Assembly (NCBI GenBank): GCA_030656215.1
Contig: JAUSOD010000065.1
Span: 1-44,089, forward strand
Direction: 5' to 3'
From: Azoarcus sp.
GTDB lineage: Bacteria; Pseudomonadota; Gammaproteobacteria; Burkholderiales; Rhodocyclaceae
Length of the DNA: 44,089 nucleotides
Part shown: positions 29,086 through 38,170 of the stretch, piece by piece
Numbering within the stretch: position 1 is the stretch's first letter
How the letters are laid out: the number at the start of each line of letters is the position of its first letter
The notes under the pieces: model-generated
The model's input: only the letters and a program-made list of their open reading frames with translations
Databases searched by the model: none
What the model was told of the DNA's origin: nothing
Position numbers and translations under genes: made by a program

Positions 29086-29906
29086 ATACCATCGACACGG
29101 TGAACGCCTTCCAGACCGCAAGCACCATCGAACATATCGCCGACCTCACCGTCAGCCCGCAGGAGGCGCCGTGGAGCAAGGAGGTGTTCGAGGGCATGTT
29201 GCGTGAGAAGGGCACCAGTTACCACATCTACCACCCCTTCCACGTGATGATGGCCGAGGGCAAGCTCACCCGTGAGCAGTTGCAGGGCTGGGTGGCGAAC
29301 CGCTTCTATTACCAGATCGCGATTCCGGTGAAGGATGCGGCGATCCTGTCGAACTGCCCCGACCGCGAGATCCGCCGCGAGTGGATCCAGCGCATCCTCG
29401 ACCACGACGGCTGCGAGATCGGCGGCATTCACGATGCGGGCGGCATCGAGGCCTGGATCCGCCTCGGCGAAGCGGTCGGCCTGAGCCGCGACGACGTGAC
29501 CTCGCTGCGCTACCTGGCGCCGGCAGCACGCTTCGCGGTCGATGCCTACATCAACTTCGCTCGTCAGCGCCCGTGGCAGGAAGCGGTGGCATCGAGCCTG
29601 ACCGAATTGTTCGCGCCCCATATCCACCAGCAGCGCATCGAAACTTGGCCGACGCAATACCCTTGGGTCGACACGGCCGGGCTGCAGTACTTCAAGAACC
29701 GGCTGACCCAGGCGCGGCGCGATGTGGCCCACGGCCTGCGTTTCACCCTGGATTACTTCAGCCAGAGCCGGGCGATGCAGCAGCGCGCGCTCGACATCCT
29801 GCAGTTCAAGCTCGACGTGTTGTGGGCGCTGGCCGACGCGATCATGCTCAGCCAGTGCGAGATCGAGATCAAGGGGCCGCGCGTGCGTACAGGGTCGGCG
29901 CAATGA
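29082..29906 (+). CDS. pqqC: PQQ synthase PqqC
   Basis: This cofactorless oxidase carries out the last ring closure and eight-electron oxidation to PQQ. It is 274 residues if read from the TTG at 29082, which overlaps the pqqB stop. A GTG at 29100 would give 268. The helical-bundle hallmarks are visible: [34 protein letters not shown], and the C-terminal half [12 protein letters not shown] then [12 protein letters not shown]. It ends in an ATGA overlap with pqqD. Confidence 0.96.
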   Translation: MNTIDTVNAFQTASTIEHIADLTVSPQEAPWSKEVFEGMLREKGTSYHIYHPFHVMMAEGKLTREQLQGWVANRFYYQIAIPVKDAAILSNCPDREIRREWIQRILDHDGCEIGGIHDAGGIEAWIRLGEAVGLSRDDVTSLRYLAPAARFAVDAYINFARQRPWQEAVASSLTELFAPHIHQQRIETWPTQYPWVDTAGLQYFKNRLTQARRDVAHGLRFTLDYFSQSRAMQQRALDILQFKLDVLWALADAIMLSQCEIEIKGPRVRTGSAQ

Positions 29907-30184
29907 ATGCAGTGCCCGAGATCCGCCCCGAGATGCAGCCCAGGGTGTCGCGCAAGTTCCGCCTGCAGTGGGAAGACGCCCAGCAGGCCTGGGTGTTGCT
30001 CTACCCCGAGGGCATGGTCAAGCTCAACCAGAGCGCGGGCGAGATCCTGAAGCGCTGCGACGGGGCGCATTCGGTGGATGAGTTGGTGGCTGACCTGGAG
30101 CGGACCTTCGGCACCACCGGCCTGCACGCTGACGTCATCGCTTTTCTCGCCATGGCGAGACAACAGCATTGGGTCGAGGTCTGA
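29903..30184 (+). CDS. pqqD: PQQ peptide chaperone PqqD
   Basis: A 93-residue protein that binds the PqqA peptide and presents it to PqqE. It shows the family pattern of winged-helix RiPP recognition proteins: [20 protein letters not shown], then [16 protein letters not shown], then [15 protein letters not shown]. The length is normal for free-standing PqqD. It overlaps pqqC (ATGA) and is followed after 1 base by pqqE. Confidence 0.97.
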   Translation: MNAVPEIRPEMQPRVSRKFRLQWEDAQQAWVLLYPEGMVKLNQSAGEILKRCDGAHSVDELVADLERTFGTTGLHADVIAFLAMARQQHWVEV

Positions 30185-30185
30185 C

Positions 30186-31364
30186 ATGAACGCACCTGCT
30201 CCGGTGACCGCACAGCCTGGCCCACCCCTCTGGCTGCTGGCCGAGCTCACCTATCGCTGTCCGCTGCACTGCGTGTTCTGCTACAACCCGGTCGATTTCG
30301 CGCATACCCCGGACGAGCTCTCCACCGACGAATGGCTGCGCGTACTGCGCGAAGCGCGGGCGGCGGGCAGCGTGCAGTGTGGTTTTTCCGGCGGCGAGCC
30401 GCTGCTGCGCGACGATCTCGAGGTGCTGGTGGCGGAGGCGCATCGGCTGGGCTTCTACACCAATCTGCTGACTTCCGGCGTCGGGCTCACCGCGACGCGT
30501 GCCGCCGCGCTGAAGCAGGCGGGGCTGGACCACATCCAGCTCTCGTTCCAGGATTCGACCCGCGAGCTCAACGATTTCCTGTCCCATACCCGCACCTTCG
30601 ATCTGAAGCAGCGAGTGGCGGCCATCATCAAGGACAACGACTGGCCGATGGTGATGAACTGCGTGATCCACCGGCTCAATATTGACTACATCGGCGAGAT
30701 TATCGACATGGCGGTGGCGCTCGATGCCGAGTATCTCGAGCTCGCCAACAGCCAGTACTACTCCTGGGCCATGCTCAACCGCGACCAGCTGCTGCCGTCG
30801 CGCGAGCAGATCGAACGCGCCGAACGCATCACCAACGAGCGGCGCGAGCGCTACGGCGATCGCATCCGGATCTTCTTCGTGGTGCCCGACTACTACGAGA
30901 ACCGCCCCAAGAAGTGCATGAACGGCTGGGGCAATGTGTTCCTTACCATTACCCCGGATGGCACCGCCTTGCCCTGTCATACGGCGCGAATGTTGCCGGG
31001 GCTGAACTTCCCCAACGTGCGCGACATGGACGTGAAGCGCATCTGGTTCGAGTCCGAAGGCTTCAACCGTTACCGCGGCCATGGCTGGATGAAGGAGCCG
31101 TGCCAGAGCTGTCCGGAGAAGGAAAAGGATCACGGTGGTTGCCGCTGCCAGGCGTACATGCTGACCGGTGATGCGGCCGCGGCCGACCCGGTGTGCGACA
31201 AGTCGCCACGCCACGACGTGGTGATGGCGGCAGTGGCGCGTGCGCAGAGTGACGAAGTCGTCGTCCGTGATATACCGTTGGTGTTCCGAACGCCCGAGGA
31301 GTCGCGCCGCAGGCCGGTGCTGGCAATTGCACCGTCTGCGGATCCCGCGCACGAGCCCAGGTAG
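30186..31364 (+). CDS. pqqE: PqqA peptide cyclase PqqE (radical SAM)
   Basis: A 392-residue radical SAM enzyme that makes the carbon-carbon bond between Glu and Tyr of PqqA. The cluster-binding CPLHCVFC (Cys25, Cys29, Cys32) is intact, as is the SAM-binding GFSGGEPLLRDD. The C-terminal SPASM region has the expected cysteines (PKKCMNGWGN, ALPCHTARM, EPCQSCPEKEKDHGGCRC). It closes the pqqABCDE order. No pqqF-type protease follows, although the proline iminopeptidase lies on the other side of pqqA. Confidence 0.97.
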   Translation: MNAPAPVTAQPGPPLWLLAELTYRCPLHCVFCYNPVDFAHTPDELSTDEWLRVLREARAAGSVQCGFSGGEPLLRDDLEVLVAEAHRLGFYTNLLTSGVGLTATRAAALKQAGLDHIQLSFQDSTRELNDFLSHTRTFDLKQRVAAIIKDNDWPMVMNCVIHRLNIDYIGEIIDMAVALDAEYLELANSQYYSWAMLNRDQLLPSREQIERAERITNERRERYGDRIRIFFVVPDYYENRPKKCMNGWGNVFLTITPDGTALPCHTARMLPGLNFPNVRDMDVKRIWFESEGFNRYRGHGWMKEPCQSCPEKEKDHGGCRCQAYMLTGDAAAADPVCDKSPRHDVVMAAVARAQSDEVVVRDIPLVFRTPEESRRRPVLAIAPSADPAHEPR

Positions 31365-31407
31365 GGTGATGATGAGTGGCATCGCCGCGCAGATTGCAAC
31401 AGCCGCC

Positions 31408-31494
31408 GTAGGGCGGGTTTCAACCCGCCGCAGGACGTGATGCGGACACCTGCCCCAACTATCGCCACCTGTGGCCGACTGAAGTCGGCCCTAC
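31408..31494. repeat. REP-like pair of inverted short palindromes
   Basis: Left unit: GTA followed by GGCGGGTT-TC-AACCCGCC (31412-31429). Right unit: GGCCGACT-GA-AGTCGGCC (31473-31490) followed by CTAC. The outer GTAGGG (31408-31413) and CCCTAC (31489-31494) are inverted to each other. A GTAG head with a small palindrome is typical of REP elements mobilised by RAYT transposases, and two in inverted orientation form a BIME. It sits in the 197-base gap between pqqE and the ABC genes. Confidence 0.7.
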
Positions 31495-31561
31495 AAGAAC
31501 CGGCTACAGACGTCGCTTACTACCCTCGGGTGCGCTGCGAACAAGAACGGAGGAGAGCACC

Positions 31562-32551
31562 ATGATGTCGTTTCTGAGAGCTGGTCTGGCGCTCGTCGCG
31601 CTGCTATGCGTCGCGGCGGCGCCCGTTCGAGCCGCCGAACTGCCGGTGGTTCGGGTCGGCGTGCTGCAGTTCGGCACCGTAAGCTGGGAACTCGAGGTAA
31701 TGCAGAAGGGTGGTTTCGCCGAGCGCGAGGGCGTGCGTATCGAAGTGGTGCCGCTGGCCCTGAAGGATGCGGCCAACATCGCCATGCTCGGCAGCGCGGT
31801 GGACATCGTGGTCAACGACTGGATCTGGGTCGCGCGTCAGCGTGCCGAGGGGCAGGACTTCACCTTTGTGCCGTATTCGCTTGCCGTGGGTGGGGTGATG
31901 GTGCGTCCCGACGCCGGGGTGAAGCAATTCTCCGACCTGAAGGGCAAGCGCCTGGGGGTGGCCGGCGGGCCGCTCGACAAGAGCTGGCTGCTGCTGCGCG
32001 CCTACGCCCGCCGTACCGTGGGTGCGGACGCCGCGGGCTGGTTGGAGCCTGCTTTCGTTGCGCCGCCGCTGCTCAACGAGCTGATGCTGCGCGGGGAGTT
32101 TCCCGCGGCAATGAACTTCTGGCACTACAGTGCGCGCCTGCAGGCTGCCGGCATGGTGCCGCTGCTGAGCATGGACGAGATCCTGCGCACGCTCGACGTG
32201 CACACCGAGCTGCCGCTGGTGGGCTGGGTCTTCCGCGAAAAATGGGCGACGCAACATCCGCAGACGATACGCGGCTTTTTGCGCGCCTCGGCCGCAGCCA
32301 AGCAACACATGCGTGAATCGGATGCGGTGTGGGACGAACTTCGGCCGATGATGAAGATTGCGGACGACGCCACCTTCGCTGCGCTGCGCGAGGGTTTCCG
32401 TGCCGGCATTCCCGCGGCGACCATGGGCGAGGCCGAGCAGGTGGCGCGCAAGGTGTTCGGCATCCTCGCCGCCGAGGGCGGGCCGGCCCTGGTGGGCAAG
32501 GCCGGATCGCTCGCCGATGGCACCTTCTGGGCCGGGGGCATGGAGCGGTGA
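31562..32551 (+). CDS. Periplasmic binding protein of a NitT/TauT-type ABC importer
   Basis: A 329-residue protein with a signal peptide (about 1-24, ending VRA|AEL) and an SsuA/NMT1-like two-lobed binding fold (VGVLQFGTVSWELEVMQKGG, then VVNDWIWVARQRAEG). The ligand is not evident. Family members bind taurine, nitrate, pyrimidines or aromatic acids. A GGAGGAG ribosome binding site precedes tandem ATGs at 31562. The stop overlaps the permease start (GTGA). Its place between pqqE and the PQQ-associated ABC set suggests a role in alcohol catabolism. Confidence 0.88.
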   Translation: MMSFLRAGLALVALLCVAAAPVRAAELPVVRVGVLQFGTVSWELEVMQKGGFAEREGVRIEVVPLALKDAANIAMLGSAVDIVVNDWIWVARQRAEGQDFTFVPYSLAVGGVMVRPDAGVKQFSDLKGKRLGVAGGPLDKSWLLLRAYARRTVGADAAGWLEPAFVAPPLLNELMLRGEFPAAMNFWHYSARLQAAGMVPLLSMDEILRTLDVHTELPLVGWVFREKWATQHPQTIRGFLRASAAAKQHMRESDAVWDELRPMMKIADDATFAALREGFRAGIPAATMGEAEQVARKVFGILAAEGGPALVGKAGSLADGTFWAGGMER

Positions 32552-33381
32552 CGGGAAAGGCAGAGCGCGCCGGTCGTGACACCGCGGCCCTGCGTCTGGC
32601 TGCGGCGCCTGTGGGGCCGCGCGTGAGGCGGTTCTGGCATGGCGGCGACGCCGGCGTGCGCCTCGCGTCCTTGCTCGTGTTCGTGGTTTTGTGGCATGTG
32701 CTGGCGGTAGTGTTGCAGAGCAATTCGCTGCCGCTGCCGCTGACGGTGTTTGGTCGGGTCGTGGACGAGACCCTGTCGCTGGCCATGCCGTATCACCTCG
32801 GCATCACCCTGACGCGGGTGGTGATCGCTTTCGCCGCCGCGATGGTGATCGGTACCGTGATCGGCATCGCGATGGGGCACTGGCGCAAGCTCGATCTGTT
32901 TCTCGACGGCTGGCTGGTGCTCGGGCTCAACGTGCCGGCGTTGGTTACGATCATCCTGTGTTATGTGTGGTTCGGCCTCAACGATACGGCCGCGATTATC
33001 GCGGTGGCGATCAACAAGATTCCCACCGTGATCGTCACCGTGCGTGAGGGTGCCCGCGCGGTCGATCCGCGCCTGATGCAGGTCGCCAGCGCCTACCGCC
33101 TGCCGCGCTGGCGCACGCTGTCGCGGGTGTATCTGCCGCAGCTCTATCCTTATCTGATGGCGGCTGCGCGCACCGGGCTGTCGCTGATCTGGAAGATCGT
33201 GCTGGTGGTGGAGCTGCTCGGGCGCAGCAACGGCATCGGCTTTCAGCTCAATGTCTTCTTCCAGTTCTTCGACATCGCCGGCATTCTGGCCTACACGCTG
33301 GTGTTCGCCGCCATCGTGCTGGTCGTGGAGGCCTTCGTGCTGCGCCCGCTGGAGCGCCGGCTGACGCGGTGGAGGGGCTGA
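32548..33381 (+). CDS. ABC importer permease, NitT/TauT type
   Basis: A 277-residue inner-membrane protein with about six helices and the cytoplasmic coupling loop ASAYRLPRWRTLSRVYLPQLYPY (contact with the ATPase). The GTG at 32548 overlaps the binding-protein stop (GTGA). The open frame extends upstream to 32329 only as an overlapping frame of that gene. It is followed by the ATPase gene after 3 bases. It carries the substrate delivered by the upstream binding protein. Confidence 0.9.
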   Translation: MTGKAERAGRDTAALRLAAAPVGPRVRRFWHGGDAGVRLASLLVFVVLWHVLAVVLQSNSLPLPLTVFGRVVDETLSLAMPYHLGITLTRVVIAFAAAMVIGTVIGIAMGHWRKLDLFLDGWLVLGLNVPALVTIILCYVWFGLNDTAAIIAVAINKIPTVIVTVREGARAVDPRLMQVASAYRLPRWRTLSRVYLPQLYPYLMAAARTGLSLIWKIVLVVELLGRSNGIGFQLNVFFQFFDIAGILAYTLVFAAIVLVVEAFVLRPLERRLTRWRG

Positions 33382-33384
33382 GCG

Positions 33385-34167
33385 ATGCTCGATATCGACA
33401 TCTCGCGCAAATGCTATCCGGACCGCGGCGGGCGCAAGCACGTCGCCCTGGCCGACCTGCGACTCCAAGTCCAGACGGGCGAATTCGTCTGTGTGGTCGG
33501 GCCCTCGGGTTGCGGTAAAAGCACCTTGCTCAACGTCGTCGGCGGGCTCGATAGCGATGTCACCGGGCGCGTCATCCTGGACGGACAGCCGCCGCAGGGC
33601 GGTATCGGCTTCATGTTCCAGGAGCCGCGTCTGATGCCCTGGCTGACCGTGCTCGAGAACGTGTTGCTGGTGGCCGGCGACGATCCGACGGCACCGGCAC
33701 GGGCGCGCGACTTGCTGCAGGCGATGGAACTCGGCGATGTGTTCGACGCCTATCCGGGGCGACTGTCGGGCGGCATGCAGCGCCGGGTGGCACTGGCCCG
33801 GGCCTTCGTGATCGAGCCCCGACTGCTGCTGATGGACGAGCCCTTCGTTTCGCTCGATGCGCCCACTGCCGACCGCCTGCGCGCGATGTTGGTCAATCTT
33901 TGGCGACGGTGCAATTCCACCGTATTATTCGTGACCCACGATCTGCGCGAAGCGCTGGCGCTGGGCGACCGCGTGTGTTTCATGTCCGGCGCGCCGGGCC
34001 GGGTGGTGCTCGAGTGGAGCACCGGACTTACCGGGCCACGCTCACCCAATGATGCCGCGGTGCTCGCCTTGCAGCGGGAGTTGCTGGAGCGCTATCCCGA
34101 GTTGCTGGCCGGTTTGCCCGATCACACCAATAATGAAAACGACTGGGAGGTGCGCGCAGATGCATGA
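33385..34167 (+). CDS. ABC importer ATPase, NitT/TauT type
   Basis: A 260-residue cytoplasmic ATPase with Walker A GPSGCGKST, Q-loop FMFQEPRLMPW, signature LSGGMQRRVALARA, Walker B LLLMDEPF and switch His in FVTHDLREAL. These are all the parts of a working NitT/TauT-class ATPase. It overlaps the start of the next ATPase gene by 8 bases, so the importer and the PQQ-associated ABC set are one transcription unit. Confidence 0.92.
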   Translation: MLDIDISRKCYPDRGGRKHVALADLRLQVQTGEFVCVVGPSGCGKSTLLNVVGGLDSDVTGRVILDGQPPQGGIGFMFQEPRLMPWLTVLENVLLVAGDDPTAPARARDLLQAMELGDVFDAYPGRLSGGMQRRVALARAFVIEPRLLLMDEPFVSLDAPTADRLRAMLVNLWRRCNSTVLFVTHDLREALALGDRVCFMSGAPGRVVLEWSTGLTGPRSPNDAAVLALQRELLERYPELLAGLPDHTNNENDWEVRADA

Positions 34168-34930
34168 GCAGGCCATTGCGACCGAGTGGTCGCTGCAGGT
34201 CGAAGACGTGCGCAAGTCCTATGGTGAGCGCGAGGCGCTCAAGGGCGTCAGCCTGGCGGTGGCGCCGGGCGAGTTCGTTGCATTGCTGGGGCCGAACGGG
34301 GCGGGCAAGAGCACGCTGTTCCAGCTGCTCACCGGTCTGTTCAACGCCGACGGCGGGGTGGTGCGGGTGTGCGGTCACGACATGCGCCGCGAACCGGTGC
34401 GGGCGCTGGGCCGGATCGGCGTGGTGTTCCAGCAGATGACCCTGGACCTCGACTTGAGCGTGGAGGCCAATCTGGTGTTTCATGCGCGCCTGCATGGCAT
34501 CGCCGGGCGCGAGTCGAAGGCACGGATTGCGGATGCGCTGCAGCGGCTCGGGCTGACCGAACGCGCGCGCGACCGGGTGCGCGAGCTCTCGGGTGGCAAC
34601 CGGCGCAAGGTCGAACTGGCACGGGCGCTGGTGCATCGGCCCTCGGTGCTGCTGATGGACGAGGCCACGGTCGGGCTCGACCCGGCGTCGCGCCGGCAAT
34701 TGCTCGATGAGGTGCTGGCATTGCGCGAGAGCGAGGTGGGCATCCTGTGGGCGTCGCATCTGGTGGATGAGGCCGAGGCGGCCGACCGTGTGATCGTGCT
34801 GCATCGGGGGAAGATTCTTGCCGAAGGGACGCCACAGGGGCTGGTGGCCGCATCCGCGACCACCTCGCTGGCGGAGGCCTTTCTGCAGATGACAGGCGGT
34901 GGCGAACGATCGCCAGGACCGCCGCAATAA
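34160..34930 (+). CDS. ABC ATPase of the PQQ-linked alcohol oxidation system (PedA-like)
   Basis: This 256-residue ATPase has Walker A GPNGAGKST, signature LSGGNRRKVELARA, Walker B LLMDEATVGLDP and switch His in ASHLVDEAEA. It is of the ABC-2/DrrA class rather than the importer class encoded before it. It belongs with the ABC-2 permease at 37275. This type is known as the ATPase that accompanies PQQ-dependent alcohol dehydrogenase clusters. What it moves is not settled. The start at 34160 follows GGGAGG. Confidence 0.9.
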   Translation: MHEQAIATEWSLQVEDVRKSYGEREALKGVSLAVAPGEFVALLGPNGAGKSTLFQLLTGLFNADGGVVRVCGHDMRREPVRALGRIGVVFQQMTLDLDLSVEANLVFHARLHGIAGRESKARIADALQRLGLTERARDRVRELSGGNRRKVELARALVHRPSVLLMDEATVGLDPASRRQLLDEVLALRESEVGILWASHLVDEAEAADRVIVLHRGKILAEGTPQGLVAASATTSLAEAFLQMTGGGERSPGPPQ

Positions 34931-34962
34931 CAAGCCTTGAGCGACAACAGGAGACCTTGAAC

Positions 34963-35949
34963 ATGCGATTGAAATCCTTGAGCGCCGCACTCGTTGCCGG
35001 CGTGCTGCTCTCCCTGCCGATGAGCAACGTGCTGGCCAAAGGCACCGGCCAGATCTTCGTCAGCAGCGAGAACGACAACGCGGTGACCGTGCTCGACGGC
35101 AAGACCTATGCCGTGGTCAAGACCATCCCCACCGGCGAGCGGCCGCGCGACATGAAGCTCAGCGCCAATGGCGAAAAGCTGTTCGTGATCGCGAGCAATT
35201 CCGAACGGGTGGACGTGATCGACATCGCCAAACTGGAAGTGGAGCGCTCGATCGAAGTCGGCGAAGATCCTGAGATGTTCGCCTTCAGCCCGGACAGCAA
35301 GCGCTTCTATGTCTCCATGGAAGAAGATGCCAAGGTTTCGGTGGTCGATGTCGCGGCTGGCAAGGTGGTGGCCGAGATCGAGGTCGGCGAGGAGCCGGAG
35401 GGCGTCATGATGAGCCCGGACGGCAAGCGCCTGTACGTGACCTCGGAAGTCGCCAACATGGTGCACGTGATCGATACGGCAACCAACAAGATTACCGCCA
35501 ACATCGTGGTCGGCAATCGTCCGCGCCGCTTTGCCGCCACCCCGGACAGCAGCGAGATCTGGGTCACCAACGAGCTCGGCGGCTCGGTCACCATCATCGA
35601 TGCCACCAAGAACGAGATCAAGGGCACGGTCTCGTTCGCGCCCAAGGGATTTCGGGCCGACGACGTAACCCCGGTCGGCATCACCATGACCCGCGATGGC
35701 AAGACCGCCTACGTGACCCTCGGGCGTGCCAACCATTTCGCCGTGGTCGATGTCGCCAGCCGTACGGTGAAGGACTACGTCCTCGTTGGTCAGCGCGCGT
35801 GGGGGGTGACGCTCAGTCGTGACGAAAGCCGCCTGTTCGTGGTGAACGGATTGTCGGACGACATGTCGATCGTCGATACCAAGACCAACAAGGTGCTGCG
35901 TTCGGTGCCGGTCGGGCGCGTGCCGCACACTGCGGTGATCGACGACTGA
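34963..35949 (+). CDS. PQQ-associated YVTN beta-propeller protein
   Basis: A 328-residue periplasmic protein. The signal peptide (about 1-25, ending VLA|KGT) is followed by about seven propeller blades of the type VGEDPEMFAFSPDSKRFYVS. This matches the PQQ-dependent catabolism-associated beta-propeller family. The ATG at 34963 has a good ribosome binding site (AGGAGA). An in-frame TTG at 34957 lies too close to that site. The protein could bind a partner protein or cofactor. No catalytic residues are apparent. Confidence 0.92.
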   Translation: MRLKSLSAALVAGVLLSLPMSNVLAKGTGQIFVSSENDNAVTVLDGKTYAVVKTIPTGERPRDMKLSANGEKLFVIASNSERVDVIDIAKLEVERSIEVGEDPEMFAFSPDSKRFYVSMEEDAKVSVVDVAAGKVVAEIEVGEEPEGVMMSPDGKRLYVTSEVANMVHVIDTATNKITANIVVGNRPRRFAATPDSSEIWVTNELGGSVTIIDATKNEIKGTVSFAPKGFRADDVTPVGITMTRDGKTAYVTLGRANHFAVVDVASRTVKDYVLVGQRAWGVTLSRDESRLFVVNGLSDDMSIVDTKTNKVLRSVPVGRVPHTAVIDD

Positions 35950-36028
35950 TGGCTACGCAGCCTGCGTCACGCATGAGTGCCGTCGCCGGGGCGAGGTGCG
36001 CGGCGGTCTCTGTCTCAAGGAGTTCCTC

Positions 36029-37210
36029 ATGACCCTATCGAGTCTGCTCCGCCAGACCTTGGCCATCTTCGCCATTCTGTTGTTCAGCCTGCCTGCGGCG
36101 GCCGAAACCATACGCTTTGCCTTTCTCGAACTCGACAAGGATGTGCGCTACGACGAGAAGCGCAGCTTCCATCGAAACCTGTCGCAACCCTTCGGTCAGC
36201 CATTCGCCGGCGCGGAGGTGGCGATGCGCGAGTCGCGCTTCGTTGGCCAGGCGCTCAAGCTCGAGTTCGCGCTCGAACGCGTCAAAGGTGCCGACGCCGC
36301 GGCGCTGCTCGCGCAAGTGAACCGCCTGCAGGCCGCGGGGGTGCGCTATTTCCTCGTCGACGCGCCGGCCGAGGTCGTGGCCGAACTGGCCAAGGCAACC
36401 CGCGGCAAGGAGATGCTGCTGTTCAACGTGTCGGCGGCGGACGATGTGCTGCGTCAGGAGCAGTGCCAGCCGCACCTGTTCCACACCCTGCCCAACCATG
36501 CGATGCAGACCGACGCGATGGCGCAGTACCTGGTGTCGCGCAAGTGGCGTTCGGTGCTGCTGCTCGAAGGGCCGCTGGCGGCCGACAAGCTGCTGGGCGC
36601 GGCCTTCGAGGCGTCAGCGAAACGCTTCGGCCTCAAGGTCGTGGACAAGCGTAGCTTCGTGCTCAGCAATGATCCGCGCCAGCGCGACCAGGGCAACGCC
36701 TTGCTGCTGACCGGCGGGGCCGACCACGATGTGGTGTTCGTTGCCGACAGCGATGGCGAGTTTGCCCGCAACCTGCCGTATCGAACCGTGCGTCCGCGCC
36801 CGGTGGTGGGCAGCGAAGGGCTGGTGGCCGAAGCGTGGCACTGGGCGTGGGAGCGTCATGGCGCGCCGCAACTCTCGAGTCGCATGCAGAAGCAGGCCGA
36901 GCGCCAGCCGTCGAGCCCCGACTGGGCGGCGTGGATTGCGATCAAGGCTGTGGTCGAGGCGGTGGTGCGTACCGACAACGCGCCATTCGCAAAACTCGTG
37001 AGCTACATCAGCGGCGACGAGATCACCATCGATGGCTTCAAGGGCAACCGGCTGGGCTTCCGCGCCTGGGACCGGCAGTTGCGCCAGCCCATCCTGCTCG
37101 CCACCCACAACGCGGTGATCGAGCGCGCGCCGATCCAGGGCTTCCTGCATCAGCAGAACAATATGGACACGCTGGGCTTCGATCAGCGCGACAGCCGCTG
37201 CAAACCGTAA
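36029..37210 (+). CDS. Periplasmic binding protein of the PQQ-linked ABC system
   Basis: This 393-residue protein has a signal peptide (about 1-25, ending AAA|ETI) and a type-1 periplasmic binding fold similar to branched-chain amino-acid receptors (VRYFLVDAPAEVVAELAKAT, then RKWRSVLLLEGPLAADKLLG). It resembles the ABC substrate-binding family specific to PQQ-dependent alcohol dehydrogenase systems. An AAGGAG site precedes the ATG at 36029. It is 79 bases after the propeller gene and precedes the permease. It is unusual that an ABC-2-type transporter is accompanied by a binding protein, so it may act as a sensor. Confidence 0.9.
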   Translation: MTLSSLLRQTLAIFAILLFSLPAAAETIRFAFLELDKDVRYDEKRSFHRNLSQPFGQPFAGAEVAMRESRFVGQALKLEFALERVKGADAAALLAQVNRLQAAGVRYFLVDAPAEVVAELAKATRGKEMLLFNVSAADDVLRQEQCQPHLFHTLPNHAMQTDAMAQYLVSRKWRSVLLLEGPLAADKLLGAAFEASAKRFGLKVVDKRSFVLSNDPRQRDQGNALLLTGGADHDVVFVADSDGEFARNLPYRTVRPRPVVGSEGLVAEAWHWAWERHGAPQLSSRMQKQAERQPSSPDWAAWIAIKAVVEAVVRTDNAPFAKLVSYISGDEITIDGFKGNRLGFRAWDRQLRQPILLATHNAVIERAPIQGFLHQQNNMDTLGFDQRDSRCKP

Positions 37211-37274
37211 ACTCGCACTCTGAGTCCACGCTGAAACCCAACCCCGAACCCACCGGCCGCACTGGAACCCCGTC

Positions 37275-38090
37275 ATGAAACTGCGCCATGCGCTCCTCGC
37301 CCTGCAGGCCGTCACCAGTCGCGAAGTGGCCAAGTTCGTCCGTCAGGGCGGTCGCCTGGCCTCGGCGCTGGTGCGTCCGCTGCTGTGGCTGGTGGTGTTT
37401 GCCGCCGGCTTCCAGAATGTGTTCGGGGTGTCGATCATCCCGCCCTACGACACCTACATCCCGTACCAGACCTATATCGTGCCCGGCCTGCTCGGCATGG
37501 TGCTGCTGTTCAACGGCATGCAGTCGTCGCTGGCGATGGTGTACGACCGTGAGATGGGGGTGATGAGGCTGCTTCTCACCGCGCCGCTGCCGCGTTCCTA
37601 TCTGCTGTTTGCCAAGTTGCTCGCGGGCACGTTGCTGTCGGTGTTGCAGGCCTACGTGTTTCTCGCCATCGCAGCGCTGTTCGACGTGGGGGTGCCGTGG
37701 TCGGGCTGGCTGTATGCGCTGCCGGTGCTGGTGCTGTCGGGGATGATGCTGGGTGCGCTCGGGCTGCTGCTGTCGGTACATGTGAAGCAGCTGGAGAACT
37801 TTGCCGGCACGATGAACTTCGTCATCTTCCCGATGTTCTTTGTGTCGCCGGCGCTGTACCCGCTGTGGAAGCTCGAAGAGTCCGGCGCCACCGTGATCCA
37901 CTTCATCGCGACCTGGAACCCCTTCAGCCACGCAGTGGAGGCGACGCGCTTTGCTCTTTACGGGCAGTGGGCGCCGCAATCGCTGGCCATCGTCGTCGGT
38001 TGCCTGGCGGGGTTCTTCCTGCTTGCTGCATGGGGTTACGACCCGCAGCGCGGCATCGTCAAGCGTGCAGGGAAACCGGGCGGAGCCTGA
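37275..38090 (+). CDS. ABC-2 permease of the PQQ-linked system (PedC-like)
   Basis: A 271-residue inner-membrane protein with about six helices and the ABC-2 family signature region (YIVPGLLGMVLLFNGMQSSL then REMGVMRLLLTAPLPRSYLL). It partners the ATPase at 34160. ABC-2 permeases normally export. In the ped/exa type clusters the pair is found beside PQQ alcohol oxidation genes and its cargo is unknown. It ends the plus-strand unit that began at pqqA and is convergent with the lanthipeptide cluster, 80 bases away. Confidence 0.9.
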   Translation: MKLRHALLALQAVTSREVAKFVRQGGRLASALVRPLLWLVVFAAGFQNVFGVSIIPPYDTYIPYQTYIVPGLLGMVLLFNGMQSSLAMVYDREMGVMRLLLTAPLPRSYLLFAKLLAGTLLSVLQAYVFLAIAALFDVGVPWSGWLYALPVLVLSGMMLGALGLLLSVHVKQLENFAGTMNFVIFPMFFVSPALYPLWKLEESGATVIHFIATWNPFSHAVEATRFALYGQWAPQSLAIVVGCLAGFFLLAAWGYDPQRGIVKRAGKPGGA

Positions 38091-38170
38091 TCGGGCGTGA
38101 ACCGTAGCCTGACGTCCGATGTTGCTTGCCATCAAGCTGGGGGCGTTGGCCCATCTGCATTATTGCCACG

